Shown here: positions 35,286 through 45,271 of the stretch, piece after piece
Numbering within the stretch: position 1 is the first letter of the stretch
Layout: every line of letters begins with the position of its first letter
Assembly (NCBI GenBank): GCA_963777735.1
Contig: CAVZRQ010000005.1
Span: forward strand, 124,001 to 188,000
Direction: 5' to 3'
Origin: ZC4RG30 sp963777735
GTDB taxonomy: Bacteria > Pseudomonadota > Gammaproteobacteria > Steroidobacterales > Steroidobacteraceae
Length of the DNA stretch: 64,000 nt
The notes under the pieces: generated by a model
Told to the model about the DNA's origin: nothing
Databases searched by the model: none
Seen by the model: the letters and a program-made list of their open reading frames with translations, nothing else
Made by a program: the position numbers and the translations under genes

Positions 35286-35794
35286 GCGACGTTGCTGCGG
35301 CCCCGGTCGGCCAGTACGGCTGCTTTGGCGCTGTCTTCAAAGCCGAAGTCGACTGCGCCGCGCATGCGCGAGCCAGCAGCCACCGTGAACGAGCCAGCCT
35401 TCACGTCGCCGGTGATGCTGCCACCCTGCTGCAGTTCGACGCGCTTGGCACTCTCGATGTTGCCCTGCAGTTCGCCGCTGACCAGCACTTCACTGGCGCG
35501 CACCTGGCCTTCCACACGTGCGCCGTTGTCGATATGCAGGTTGCCTTCCACCTGGATGTCGCCCTTGAACTTGCCGGCAACGCGCACATGGCCGCTGCCG
35601 ATGATCTTGCCCTCGATGGTGAGGCCAGAGGCGATGATCGATTCTTTCATTTCCATGCGCTCCTTCGGCGCCAGGGCAGATTCAGAGGAAAGCGCGGAAG
35701 CGGGCAGCGGGCTGCTCGCGCGGGGCGCGGCGGCCGGTGCCGGTGCCGGTGTAGCAGGCGCAGTGCCTGTCTCGGGTTTGTCCCATAGGGCCAT
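35282..35794 (-). CDS. Bactofilin family cytoskeletal protein
   Basis: Bactofilins polymerise into filaments that position envelope enzymes. The N-terminal 50 residues are a Pro/Ala-rich tail. The core (about 60-150) shows right-handed beta-helix repeats: GLTIEGKIIGSGHVRVAG, GDIQVEGNLHIDNGARVEG, ASEVLVSGELQGNIES and so on. The ATG at 35794 has GGAG nine bases upstream and gives 170 residues; a TTG at 35803 is the alternative. It overlaps the zinc-ribbon gene by four bases. Confidence 0.9.
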   Translation of the reverse strand: MALWDKPETGTAPATPAPAPAAAPRASSPLPASALSSESALAPKERMEMKESIIASGLTIEGKIIGSGHVRVAGKFKGDIQVEGNLHIDNGARVEGQVRASEVLVSGELQGNIESAKRVELQQGGSITGDVKAGSFTVAAGSRMRGAVDFGFEDSAKAAVLADRGRSNVA

Positions 35795-35908
35795 GATGTT
35801 CAACTCCGTCTAGGTCAACGGCAACGAAGGTACCCCGATTCCACCCTTGCGGGGAAGGCTGTCGCCAAACGGAGAATATCCTGCTTTTTGTCGCATTTGC
35901 AGCCGGTT

Positions 35909-38160
35909 TTACGGTGCGCGCAGGGCCGCGAGCACCCGGGCAGGGGTCAGCGGGAACTGCTCCATCCGTTTGCCGGTGGCATCATGGAAGGCATTGGCGA
36001 TGGCCGCCGCGGCCGCTGCCATGGTTTCTTCGCCTGCGCCGGAAGAGCGCTCGCCGGTTCGCTGTACGACAACGGCTGTAATGGCAGGGCAATCTTCAAA
36101 TCGCAGAATCGGGTAGCTCTGCCAGTCCAGGCTCGCCACCCGTGTCTGATCGAACCGGACTTCCTCGAGCAGCATGCGGCTGGCGGTCTGCACCAGTTGT
36201 CCTTCGATCTGCCTTTCGACAATCAACGGGTTGACGATGAGGCCGGCATCGAGGGCACCGACCAGCCGCAGGATCCGCACGCGGCCGTTCTGCATGTCGA
36301 CTTCGATCTCGGCCGTGGCACCGCCATAGGAAGCCAGATGGGTGCCGAGGCCTATGCCACGACCGCGACGCAGGCGCTGCGTACCAAGGCGCCCTGAGGT
36401 CCAGGGCGCAGACCAGTTCGCCGCCGTGGCTGCTGCATCCAGCACCCCGAGCCAGCGCGGATCCCGGATATTGCGACGCCTGAATTCATACGCGTCGATG
36501 GCAAGATTCACGGCCAGCTGGTCGATGGCCTGTTCCGACACAAAGGCGAAGGCGAGATCCAGCGGCGAACGCAGCCAGCCCGCGCGCAGGTATTGCAGGG
36601 CGGGCAGTCGATGATTGACCAGCTTCAGGTTGGGGATGTCATACATGCCACCGCAGACCAGTGGATTCACGCCCTGCACGGCGACCGGTGGCCATTCCGC
36701 CGCAGGCAGCGATGCCCGCCAGCTGTGTCGTGGTTTCCACCTGGCTCCAGTTGTGCTGCCAGCCGTGATACTCGTACGACACCAGCTTGCCCTGCGCATC
36801 GGCAGAGAGACGCGCCTCGCCAACATGTGGCGGGCCATACGTATCCCAGCCGTGTTCATCCCAACGCATCAGTTGCAGCCGCACCGGGGCTCCGGCCAGT
36901 TGCGACAACACGGCCGCCGCCTGTGCGGCATCGTCATAGCAGCTGTGGCCGTAGGTGCCGGAGCCTTCCGCGTACTGCACGCGCAGCTGTTCAGCACGCA
37001 TGCCCAGCAGCGCCAGCGATGCTGCGGCGGGCGGCATACACATCCTGCGATGAGCAGATCACGAGTCCATCGGTGGCGCGGATGTCGGCCAGTGCGCAGT
37101 TGGGCGCGAAGGGCGCATGCGCCTGATACGGGGCAAACCCGCGCTGCACGACCGTGATGGCTGCTTCATCCGAAGCCACGCGCGCATCACCGCGTTCGAG
37201 CACGATATTGTCGATGCTGGTGGCGTTGCGCATGTGGGCATGCAGGGCGTCGCTGCCAGGCAGGGTGGGTGTCTGGTCCCATTCCACCGCCAGTTGCTGT
37301 GCGGCCCGCACCGCGTCCCATTCCAGCGGCGCCACCACACCGATGAAATCGCCCTTGCGCAGCACGATGGCGCCTGCGATGTCGCGGATGCTGCTTTCGT
37401 CCACGCGCAATACCGCGGCGCCTGCGCCGTAGCTCGCCTGTCCGCGTGGCCGCACGATGCGCCCGTGCAGCATGGCCGGCAGGCGCAGTTGCTGGATGTA
37501 GGTGTGTCGGGCGCTGACCCGGGCAGCGAGATCCGTGCGCGGGACGCGCTGGGCAACCAGCCGGTAGGCCGACACCGGCTTCAACACCGGGTTGCCGGTC
37601 ATTTCCAGGTTGAATCGCTCGCCACCAATCAGTTCGCCATAGGTCACGGCGCGACGCGGTTTGCCAGCTGCATGGACGGCGCCGCGCGTCACCGCGAGCG
37701 TTTCCACCGGTGTTTCAAGACGTGCGGCAGCTCGAGCCAGCAGCGCAGCGCGCGCTTGCGCGGCGGCTGCGGCAATCTGTGGCCGGCCCCGCTGCACCGA
37801 GGCACTGGAGTACGTGCCGCCCTGGTTGGGCGACAGGTGGGTGTCGAGCGGCGCCGCGCGGATCTGGTCCATCCCGAGGTCCAGTTCTTCGGCGGCGATC
37901 TGCAGCAGGGCGGTGGTTGCGCCCTGGCCCAGCTCCGCGAACCCCATGTAGAGCGTTGCGGTGTTGTCTTCGTGTATGGCTAGCCAGGTGTCGAGTTGTG
38001 TGGCGCTGGGAGGGCCAGGCTTCGCGAGGGGACCGTCGGCCGGCGCGTTGGCACCGCGGCGCGGCCCGCTCATGCAACCTGCCAGCGACAGTCCGACCAC
38101 CAACGCGCCGCCCTGTTTCAGGAAGCTGCGTCGATCAGTGCGAGGCCCGCGCGGCTTCAT
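35909..38160 (-). CDS. Isoquinoline 1-oxidoreductase beta-subunit-like Mo hydroxylase, two frameshifts
   Basis: This is the molybdopterin-cytosine-dinucleotide-binding large subunit of a two-subunit xanthine-dehydrogenase-family enzyme. The N-terminus has a Tat motif (RRSFLK) followed by a lipobox-like LAGC, predicting export and perhaps lipid anchoring. MoCo blocks include GFAELGQGATTALLQIAAEEL and, near the end, SSGAGEETMAAAAAAIANAF with the likely catalytic glutamate. Breaks near 37015 and 36720 leave three pieces. The start overlaps the iron-sulfur subunit by four bases (ATGA). The substrate, probably an N-heterocycle or aldehyde, cannot be told. Confidence 0.82.
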
Positions 38161-38651
38161 GACTGTGCTGCTTTCTGCACTGCGCGCAGGATCGAAGGAT
38201 AGGCACCGCAGCGACACAGGTGGCCATTCAGGGCCGTGCGGATTTCGGCTTCGGTAGGGTGCGGATTGCTGGCGAGCAGCTCGGCGGCTTTGACCACGAT
38301 GCCATTCATGCAGTAGCCGCATTGAGGCGCCTGTTCGTCCACCAGCGCCTGCTGTACCGGGTGCAGTTCGGGCGCACGCCGCAGACCCTGCTTCTTGGCG
38401 TACCAGGCAGGTATGCCCTCCAGCGTGGTGATGGCCCGGCCCGCCACGGCGCTGACCGGCGTTGCGCAGGCGCGCACTTCCCGATCATCGAGCAGCACCG
38501 AACAGGAACCACATTGCGCCAGGCCACAGCCGAAGCGGGGGCCCTTCAGGGCCAGGTCGTTCTGCAGCACGTAGAGCAGGGGAGTGTCGGCGGCGGCGCT
38601 GACCTGGTAGGTGCGTCCGTTCACGCTCAGGGACCAGCGATCTTGGGCCAT
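38157..38651 (-). CDS. [2Fe-2S] subunit of the isoquinoline-oxidoreductase-like enzyme
   Basis: The 164-residue subunit has the two cluster domains of this family. The plant-type ferredoxin site is FGCGLAQCGSCSVLLDDREVRAC. The helical second site is CGYCMNGIV and CRCGAYPSIL. It carries electrons from the Mo site to an acceptor. It has no signal of its own, so it is probably exported together with the Tat-bearing large subunit. It is the first gene of the minus-strand pair. Seventy-one bases separate it from the divergent PaoA-like gene. Confidence 0.9.
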   Translation of the reverse strand: MAQDRWSLSVNGRTYQVSAAADTPLLYVLQNDLALKGPRFGCGLAQCGSCSVLLDDREVRACATPVSAVAGRAITTLEGIPAWYAKKQGLRRAPELHPVQQALVDEQAPQCGYCMNGIVVKAAELLASNPHPTEAEIRTALNGHLCRCGAYPSILRAVQKAAQS

Positions 38652-38722
38652 CCGGTTTCTCGCCGCTTGGACTGATGTTTCATCACAGTGTACGCTTCCT
38701 CTGGTCTTATCCGGGGGGCGAC

Positions 38723-39374
38723 ATGAGCGATCTGACTTTCGATGCAGGGCTGGAAGCGCGTCGCGTTTCCCGCCGCGAGTTCATCAAGCGCGTCATCGCC
38801 TCCGGGGCCGTGGCTTCTTCCGCAAGTTTCGTGATGCTGGGTGTGTCCGGCTGCACGCCTGGCCGGCGCGTGGTTCCCGGTTCGGTCGAGCGGCTGGTCT
38901 CGATCGACGTGAACGGTCAGCTGCGCCGCGTCGAGGTGCTGCCACAGGAAACCCTGGCGATGACCCTGCGCTACAAGCTGGGGCTCACCGGCACCAAGCT
39001 CGGCTGCGATCGCGCCGAATGCGGAGCCTGCACCGTGATGATCGACGGCGTTACGCATTACTCCTGCTCCACGCTCACGCACAGCGTCCGCAGCCGCAAG
39101 GTCATCACGGTCGAGGGCCTGCGTGGCCCGGAGGGGCGAGCTGCATCCCGTGCAGCAGGCCTTCGTCGACGAACTGGGCCCGCAGTGCGGTTTCTGCACG
39201 CCGGGGCAGGTGGTCGCGGCCGTAGCCCTGCTGCAGAAGAACCCGAACCCGACCCGGGAACAGGCGCGCCATGCCATGTCCGGCAATCTTTGCCGCTGCG
39301 GCGCCTACGACAACTATCTGAACGCCATCATGCGGGCAGCGGGCAATCTCGGGGAGATCCACCATGGCGCATAA
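38723..39374 (+). CDS. PaoA-like [2Fe-2S] subunit with Tat signal, one frameshift
   Basis: The N-terminus has a Tat motif (SRREFIKRVI) and a lipobox-like VSGC, so it may be a Tat lipoprotein. The first cluster has CDRAECGACTVMIDGVTHYSC and the second CGFCTPGQVV and CRCGAYDNYL. A break near 39130, in a run of four Gs, splits it between GLRGPEG and ELHPVQQAF. E. coli PaoA likewise brings the Mo and FAD subunits across the membrane. GGGGGG lies before the ATG at 38723. The stop overlaps the Mo subunit by 11 bases. Confidence 0.85.
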
Positions 39375-41769
39375 ACTGCTCGGGCAGGATTTCATCCCCC
39401 ACGATGTGGTGGCCAAGGTCACCGGCGAGGCCCGGTACGCCGAGGATTTCCGCGTCGATGGCATGGTGTTCGCACGGCTGCTTTCCAGCCCCTATCCGCA
39501 TGCCCGCGTCGTGAAGATCGATACTTCAGCGGCCGAGAAGGTCGCGGGTTTCGTGGGCGTGCTGACGGCCGACGAAGTGAAGAATCCGGCCGCCCCGGAG
39601 ATCCCGCTGCTGACCAACGAGCCGGCCTACGTGGGCGCGCCCGTGCTGCTGCTCGCCGCGGAAACAGAGACGGCAGCGCAGGATGCGCTGGAGCTCGTGA
39701 AGATCGAATACGAACCGCTGCCCTTCCATGTCGATCCGCTGGCCAGCCTGCATCCCGACAAACCCGATGCGCGCACGGACGGCAACATCGGCGCGAATGG
39801 CGTGCCCTTCGGCAAGCTGAAGTGGACGCGCGCGGACTTCGACAATGCCGACGGGCGCATGCCGATGGGCAAGCCCGCACCCAAGCAGGACTGGACCTTC
39901 GGCGATGTCGATGCCGCCTTTGCAAAGGCAACGCTGGTGCTCGACGAAACCTTCGTGCACGCCAGCAACTCGCACCACAGCATGGAGCCGCGCACGGCAC
40001 TGGCCTACTGGCAGAACGGCAAGTGCTTCGTGCATGTGTCGTCGCAGAGCCAGTCATACATCGCGCCTGCGCTCGCCGGCCTGATCGGCATTGCGCCGAC
40101 GGATCTGGTGGTGATCGCGGAATATTGCGGTGGCGGTTTCGGCTCCAAGGGCGGCGCGTATCCGCTGCAGGCGCTGCCGGCCTGCTGTCGAAGAAGATCA
40201 ACCGGCCGGTGATGATGCGGGTCAGCCGCGCGGAAGAGTATTACCACGGCAGCGCGCGGCTGGGCTTCCAGGGACAGCTGAAGCTCGGCTTCGCCGCGGA
40301 CGGCAAGCTGCTGGCCGCCGATCTGTACATCGTGCAGGAGAACGGCGCCTGCAACAGCTTCTGGGATTTCCGCAACGCCCCGGATGCGCTGACGGTGCTG
40401 TACCAGCCCGAGGCCATGCGCTGGCGCGGCGTGCCCGTGCACGCGAATTCGCCGATCCGCAGCGCGCAGCGCGGGCCGGGCTACAACCAGATGGTTCACA
40501 TCATGGAGCCACTGCTCGACAAGGCAGCGCGCGAGCTCAAGATCGATCGGCTCGCCATCCGCCTGCGCAATGTGCCGGGTCGCACCGGGCTGGTGGGGCC
40601 GCAGCGCACGCCGGTCACCAGCTGCTACCAGAAGGAAGCGCTGGATAAGGGTGCCGCCATCTTCGGCTGGCAGGAGCGTCTGCCAGCAGCACGGCAAGCG
40701 CAACGGCAGCAAGGTCACCGCCATCGCCATCGGGCAGGCCTTTCATCCCGCGGGCTTTTCAGGATTCGACGGGCTGCTGCGCATCCTGCCCACCGGCAAG
40801 GTGCACATCCATACCGGCGTCGGCAATCTCGGCACCTTCTCGCATTCCAGCACCTCACGCATCGCGGCCGAGGTGCTGAAGCTGGACTGGGCCGAGGTGG
40901 TCATCGAGAGCGGCGACAGTCGCCGGCATCTGCCCTGGAATATCGGGCAGTTCGGCAGCAACACGAACTTCACCATGGCGCGCACCAACTATGTGGCCGC
41001 CATGGATGCCGTAACGAAGATGAAGGAGATCGCCGCGCGGCGCTTCGGTGGCGCGGCCGACAACTACGACATCGACGGCAAGCGCGTATTCCGCAAGGGC
41101 AGTCCGGGCGCCGGCATGAGCTACGGCGAAGCGGCGCGCGCGCCATCGAGCTGGGCGGCAAGTACGACGGACACGAGCTGCCGACCGACATCAATGCGAT
41201 GACCCAGGTTTCGGCTACCGCGCTGGCAGGCACCGGCCTCATCGGCGTGGCCAAGGACAATCTGCCGCATGACGGGCGCCCCGGCCGCCTTTGCAGCCGC
41301 TTTCGTGCAGATCGAACTGGATCTGGAGACCGGGCGTTACGTGATCCAGGATTACGTGGGCGTCGCCGATTGCGGCACGGTCATTCATCCCGCGGGCCTC
41401 GAAACCCAGATCAAGAGCGGCGCCGTGCAGGGCTTCGGCGTCGCCGGTCTCGAGCGCATCATCTACGATCCGCAGAACGGTCTGCCCGCCAGCGTCGGCT
41501 TCTACCAGGCCAAGCCGCCGACCTACGGCGATGTGGCCCTGCGATACAAAGTGGCCGGCGTCGATCTGCCGGATCCCTCCAGCCCGCTCGGCACCAAGGG
41601 AGTGGGCGAGCCCCTGCTCGGTTGCGCAGCCGCAGCCGTGCTGTGCGCCATCTCCGAAGCCATCGGCGGCCATGTCTTCAACCGCACGCCCGTGGTGCCG
41701 GACATGATCCTCAATCACCTTGCAGGTCGCCCGCAGTCGCACGGGCCGCTGCAGGTCAACTGTCAGTAA
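39364..41769 (+). CDS. PaoC-like molybdopterin large subunit, four frameshifts
   Basis: This is the substrate-oxidising subunit of a xanthine-dehydrogenase-family enzyme. It opens HDVVAKVTGEARYAEDF, carries YCGGGFGSKGG near residue 260 (MoCo-contacting) and ends with TKGVGEPLLGCAAAAVLCAI, containing the catalytic glutamate. Breaks lie near 40180, 40680, 41145 and 41270; each continues the expected domain order (a-half, GNLGTFSHSSTSRIAAEVL, DCGTVIHPAGLETQI). No own signal peptide is seen, so it would be exported with the PaoA-like subunit. The substrate is uncertain. Confidence 0.82.
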
Positions 41770-41778
41770 GGGGTCGAA

Positions 41779-42772
41779 ATGCAGAAAGACATGATGCCGC
41801 ATTTCGATCTGTACCAGCCGGACACCCTGGAGGCTGCGCTGGATCTCGCGTCGCGCCTGGGGGAAGACGGCTGGCTGGTCGGCGGAGGGCAGGACAGCTA
41901 CGACTGGTTGAAGAATCGCATCAAGCGTACGGCCGCAGTGATCGATCTCTCCGGCATCACCGCCCTGCGTGGTGTGCGCGAGCGCGACGCGGGAATCGAG
42001 ATCGGTGCGCTGACCACGCTCACCGAGGTCGAGAACGACGCTGTCATCCAGGAACGCTATTCACTGCTGGCCAGCGCCGCGGGGCGAGTGGCCAGCCCGC
42101 AGATCCGCAACGTCGGCACGCTCGGCGGCAATCTCTGCCAGGACACGCGCTGCTGGTACTACCGCGACGGCGTCGACTGCTATCGGGCCGGTGGCAACAT
42201 GTGTTACGCGGATACCCCGCAGGGGCAGAACCGCGAGCATGCGATCTTCAATGCCAGCCGTTGCGTGGCGGTCACGCCCTTCCGACACGGCCAATGCAAT
42301 GGTGGCGCTGGATGCGCAGATGGTCATTGCGCGGATCCGGTGGGGAGCGCGTGTTGCCGGCCGCCGAGTTCTTCGTCGGCCCTGACGTGAACATCCGGCG
42401 GATGACAGCGCTCAAGACCGGAGAAATCCTGACGGCCGTGCGTATTCCCGGCACCTGGTCCGGCGCGCAGTTCCATTTCGAGAAGGTGGCAGACCGCGAC
42501 GACCTGGGATTTCGCGCTGCTCAGCGTGGCCGCAGCCTTCCGGATGGAAGGTGACGTCATCCGCGATGCGCGGGTGGTCTGTGGTGCGGTGGCCTGCGTT
42601 CCCTTCCGGGTTGCGGCGGTGGAGCGCGCGCTGATCGGCGGCGCGCGCAATGCGGAGACTGCAGACAAAGTGGCGCCGCTGGCCACCGAGGGGGCGCGCA
42701 GCCCTGAACTTCAACCAGTTCAAGCTGCCGCTGATGGAAAACCTGATTCGCCGCGCAATACGGGGCGCATGA
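41779..42772 (+). CDS. PaoB-like FAD subunit, four frameshifts
   Basis: FAD-binding subunit of the same enzyme. It begins FDLYQPDTLEAALDLASRLG and has the FAD motif LVGGGQDSYDWLKNR and IRNVGTLGGNLCQDTRCWYYR. A cysteine-rich insertion after that (C, C, C at about residues 120-140) resembles the [4Fe-4S] loop of E. coli PaoB. Breaks lie near 42288, 42345, 42505 and 42695. The true C-terminus NFNQFKLPLMENLIRRAIRG ends at 42772 and overlaps the next gene by four bases. The order A-C-B differs from E. coli paoABC. Confidence 0.8.
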
Positions 42773-42939
42773 ACATGAACATTCTGCGATACGGACACGA
42801 CAGTTTCGGCGAGCAGGTGGTCAATGGCGCAAGCTGGGATCTGTTGCCAGTGGCGTTCTGGGCGGGCGTGGCAGTGATTGCCGTGCATCTGGTGTATCGC
42901 GCAATCAGCAAGCGCCGCACGCGCAAGGGCGAAGGGTGA
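42769..42939 (+). CDS. Small one-helix membrane protein in the Mo-hydroxylase operon
   Basis: A 56-residue protein starts at the ATG overlapping the FAD-subunit stop (ATGA). It has one transmembrane helix (about residues 25-46, LLPVAFWAGVAVIAVHLVYRAI) and a basic tail (SKRRTRKGEG), so the tail is probably cytoplasmic. It precedes the cytochrome b gene by five bases. By position it may help join the enzyme to the cytochrome. I do not recognise a family. Confidence 0.6.
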   Translation: MNMNILRYGHDSFGEQVVNGASWDLLPVAFWAGVAVIAVHLVYRAISKRRTRKGEG

Positions 42940-42944
42940 CGCGT

Positions 42945-43539
42945 ATGGCGCAGAGCAATGACCGGATTGTCCGTCACGCGGGCATCGACCGGCTGTTCCA
43001 CTGGCTGACGGCCGCGATAATGATCGTGCTGCTGGCTACCAGCCTGCTGCCGGTGATCGGCGTGAATTTCGCCTGGTACACGGTGCACTGGCTGGCTGGC
43101 TTGCTGCTGACCGTGATCATCCTGCTGCATATCGTGCGCGCGCTGTTCTGGCAGCGACCGAAGACCATGCTTCGCCCTGCACAAGGGCGACCTTACTCCC
43201 GGCCGCGCCGGGAAATACTCACTGCCGCAGAAGCTGATGCATCTGGCCTGGGCAGTGGCGATGCTCGTCGCGATCGTTACCGGCCTGCTGTTGCTGCGCA
43301 AGGCGGGAGTGCCGTTCCTGGTGCGCGATCCCTACCTGCGTTCGCCTTCGGCCTGGGGCATCCTGACGCTGCTGCATGATCTGGCGGCGCTGTTGTCGGT
43401 ATTCCTGATTCTCGTGCACGTCTATTTCGGCATCCTGCCGGAGAAGCGCGCCTATCTGCGCGCCATGGTCCGTGGCTGGATCACGCGCGCGGACCTCAGG
43501 GCTGAACATGACGTGGAGCGGGTAGAACGCGGTGACTGA
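42945..43539 (+). CDS. Cytochrome b/b561-like membrane subunit, one frameshift
   Basis: The protein resembles formate-dehydrogenase-gamma-type cytochrome b. It begins RIVRHAGIDRLFHWLTAAIMIVLL (haem-ligand His, helix 1), then YTVHWLAGLLLTVIILLHIVRALFW (helix 2). After a break near 43168 it continues FALHKGDLTPGRAGKYSLPQKLMHLAWAV (helix 3) and LHDLAALLSVFLILVHVYFG (helix 4). Four helices and paired histidines suit a quinone-reducing diheme cytochrome. Its place in the operon suggests it receives electrons from the PaoABC-like enzyme. Confidence 0.8.
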
Positions 43540-43927
43540 AGCTGTATTGCTGAGCGGACGCATCGAGGTGATCGAGCGCGGCTATGAATACCTGCTGGCC
43601 TATGCGGCACAGGGACGACAGGATGATGCAGGCACCGAACTGCGCGCCACACTGGTGCAGATGCATGCGGCACTGACCGACATGCAGGGCTCCGTACGCG
43701 CGGCGTTTGCCGGCGCGCCTGCACCCTCAGGAGTGACGGATTTCACCGATGCCGTGGAACGTGATGTGAAGGCGGCGCGCGGCGCAATCGGCGTGGTGCT
43801 GAGTCGCGCGAAGATCGCCTCGCTGCTGGTGGATAACCTGAACGCTTCGGTGCACTTGCGCGCCTTGCTGACTGACCTGTTCCTGATCGAGCAGGCCGGC
43901 AAGGCAGAATCATTGCCGGACGCATGA
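43532..43927 (+). CDS. Hypothetical protein after the cytochrome b gene
   Basis: This 131-residue helical protein (MTEAVLLSGRIEVIERGYEYLLAYAAQ ...) has no membrane helix, cysteine or signal. It starts at a GTG within the cytochrome b 3' end. It stops at a four-base overlap with the next esterase gene, so it is in the same transcription unit. It could be an assembly factor, but I do not recognise it and that is only a context guess. Confidence 0.55.
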   Translation: MTEAVLLSGRIEVIERGYEYLLAYAAQGRQDDAGTELRATLVQMHAALTDMQGSVRAAFAGAPAPSGVTDFTDAVERDVKAARGAIGVVLSRAKIASLLVDNLNASVHLRALLTDLFLIEQAGKAESLPDA

Positions 43928-44635
43928 TCATGCGCACGGCCATCACCGAGCGCGAGGACGCCGTGATCCTTGCGCCGGCGGCAGGCAAGGCAGATGCCGC
44001 GGTCATCTGGATGCATGGCCTGGGCGCCGACGGCTACGACTTCGTGCCCATGGTTCCCGAATTGAAGCTGCCCGGAATCAGCGCGGGTGCGTTTCGTTTT
44101 TCCGCATGCCGGAGTTCGACCGGTGACTGTCAACGCCGGCTACCCCATGCGCGCCTGGTACGACATCCGCGAGCTCACGCCAGAGGGTCGAGATGACGAA
44201 GTGGGTCTCGAAGAAACCCGGGCGCGCATCGAAGGGTGCATTGCCAGTGAGCGCAGCGCGGGCATTGACTCGCGCCGCATCGTGCTGGCGGGTTTTTCGC
44301 AGGGTGGAGCCGCCGCCTTGCATATCGGTCTGCGCCATGCCGAAACGCTGGGCGGCATCATCGCATTGTCCTGTTATCTGCCACTGCGCAGCCATCTTGC
44401 AACAGAGCTGCAATCAGCCAACCGCAACACACCGATACTCATGTGCCATGGTCGCGAGGATGTCGTGGTGCTGCATGCATTCGGCGAGGAGTCACGCGAT
44501 GTGATGCTCGCTGCGGGATTGAAAGTGGAGTGGCGGCAGTACTCCGTGGGCCACGGTTTGTGTGGACCAGAGATCTTCGATATCTCCGCGTGGCTGAAAT
44601 TTCACCTCGGCCTGGGCCTGGTTCCAGAGCAATAG
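43924..44635 (+). CDS. Carboxylesterase/phospholipase-type alpha/beta hydrolase, one frameshift
   Basis: The sequence matches the small EstB/acyl-protein-thioesterase-like group. It has VIWMHGLGADGYDF, GFSQGGAAALHIGL (nucleophile), MCHGREDVVV (aspartate) and YSVGHGLCGPEIF (histidine). A break near 44092 splits GISAGA from RFVFPHAGVRPVTVN; the corrected order is normal for the family. The ATG at 43924 overlaps the preceding stop; a second ATG at 43930 is possible. The substrate is unknown. Confidence 0.83.
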
Positions 44636-44841
44636 CACCCCGACAGTGCAGAGGTTGCAGTTGTTTTTGCAACATGCTGCCGGGGCAGTTTGTTATGCCG
44701 AAAATGGGGTTGACAAGGCCAGAAAACGCTTCTGTCCAGAATAAATGCGCGTATAGAATATTCGCCGATCGTTGGTCGTCCGGTTGTGGAAGGGTCTCCG
44801 ATCAGGCGTTGTGATTCATAAATGTTTGGAGATCTGTACAC

Positions 44842-45195
44842 ATGGCGAAGATTTACGTTGGCAACCTCCCGTTTTCGGCGGACGAGGCTGCAGTGCGTGC
44901 GCTGTTTTCGCAGCACGGCACGGTTGAGTCCGTTGCACTTCCGACCGATCGGGAAACGGGTCGCCCGCGTGGATTCGGCTTCGTGGAAATGCCGCAGGCG
45001 GATGCCGCTCGCGCAATCCAGGCGCTGAATGGCTATTCGATGGGCGGTCGTCCGCTGCGCGTGAATGAAGCGCAGGACAAGCCACGCACCGGTGGCGGCG
45101 GTGGCGGCGGTCGTCCGGGTGGTGGCGGTGGCGGCTATCGCGGCGGCTCGGGCGGCGGTGGCGGTGGCGGTGGCGGCGGTGGTGGTCGCTGGTAA
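44842..45195 (+). CDS. RRM RNA-binding protein with glycine-rich tail
   Basis: A single RNA recognition motif occupies residues 2-78, with RNP2 IYVGNLPF and RNP1 RGFGFVEM. A tail of about 30 residues, almost all Gly with Arg and Tyr, follows, as in cyanobacterial and other cold-inducible RNA chaperones. The tail is encoded by a run of GGC/GGT codons, about 45093-45192. No Shine-Dalgarno is obvious before the ATG. The 206-base upstream region has a TTGACA at 44710-44715 but no well-spaced -10, so the promoter is unassigned. Confidence 0.88.
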   Translation: MAKIYVGNLPFSADEAAVRALFSQHGTVESVALPTDRETGRPRGFGFVEMPQADAARAIQALNGYSMGGRPLRVNEAQDKPRTGGGGGGGRPGGGGGGYRGGSGGGGGGGGGGGGRW

Positions 45196-45221
45196 GCACC
45201 CACTGCTCCATGAGAGCTGAT

Positions 45222-45254
45222 GCAAAGGCCCGGCTTGCCGGGCCTTTGCTTTTT
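45222..45254 (+). terminator. Intrinsic terminator after the RRM gene
   Basis: A perfect 12-base-pair stem (45222-45233 with 45238-45249) closes a CTTG loop and is followed by five Ts. It ends the RRM transcript 27 bases after the stop codon and lies just before the peptide deformylase gene. Confidence 0.9.
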
Positions 45255-45271
45255 GCGAGAGGGAAACACAG

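Noticed and set aside
38652..38722. Operator or palindrome in the gap between the divergent Mo-hydroxylase operons
   Set aside because: No clear dyad or promoter pair is visible by eye; only the shared position is notable.
44710..44715. TTGACA as the -35 of an RRM-gene promoter
   Set aside because: No acceptable -10 lies 16-18 bases downstream; TATAGAAT near 44752 is too far away, so no promoter is assigned.
45093..45192. GGC/GGT run as a simple-sequence repeat of separate interest
   Set aside because: It encodes the usual glycine-rich tail of RRM proteins and is explained by the protein.
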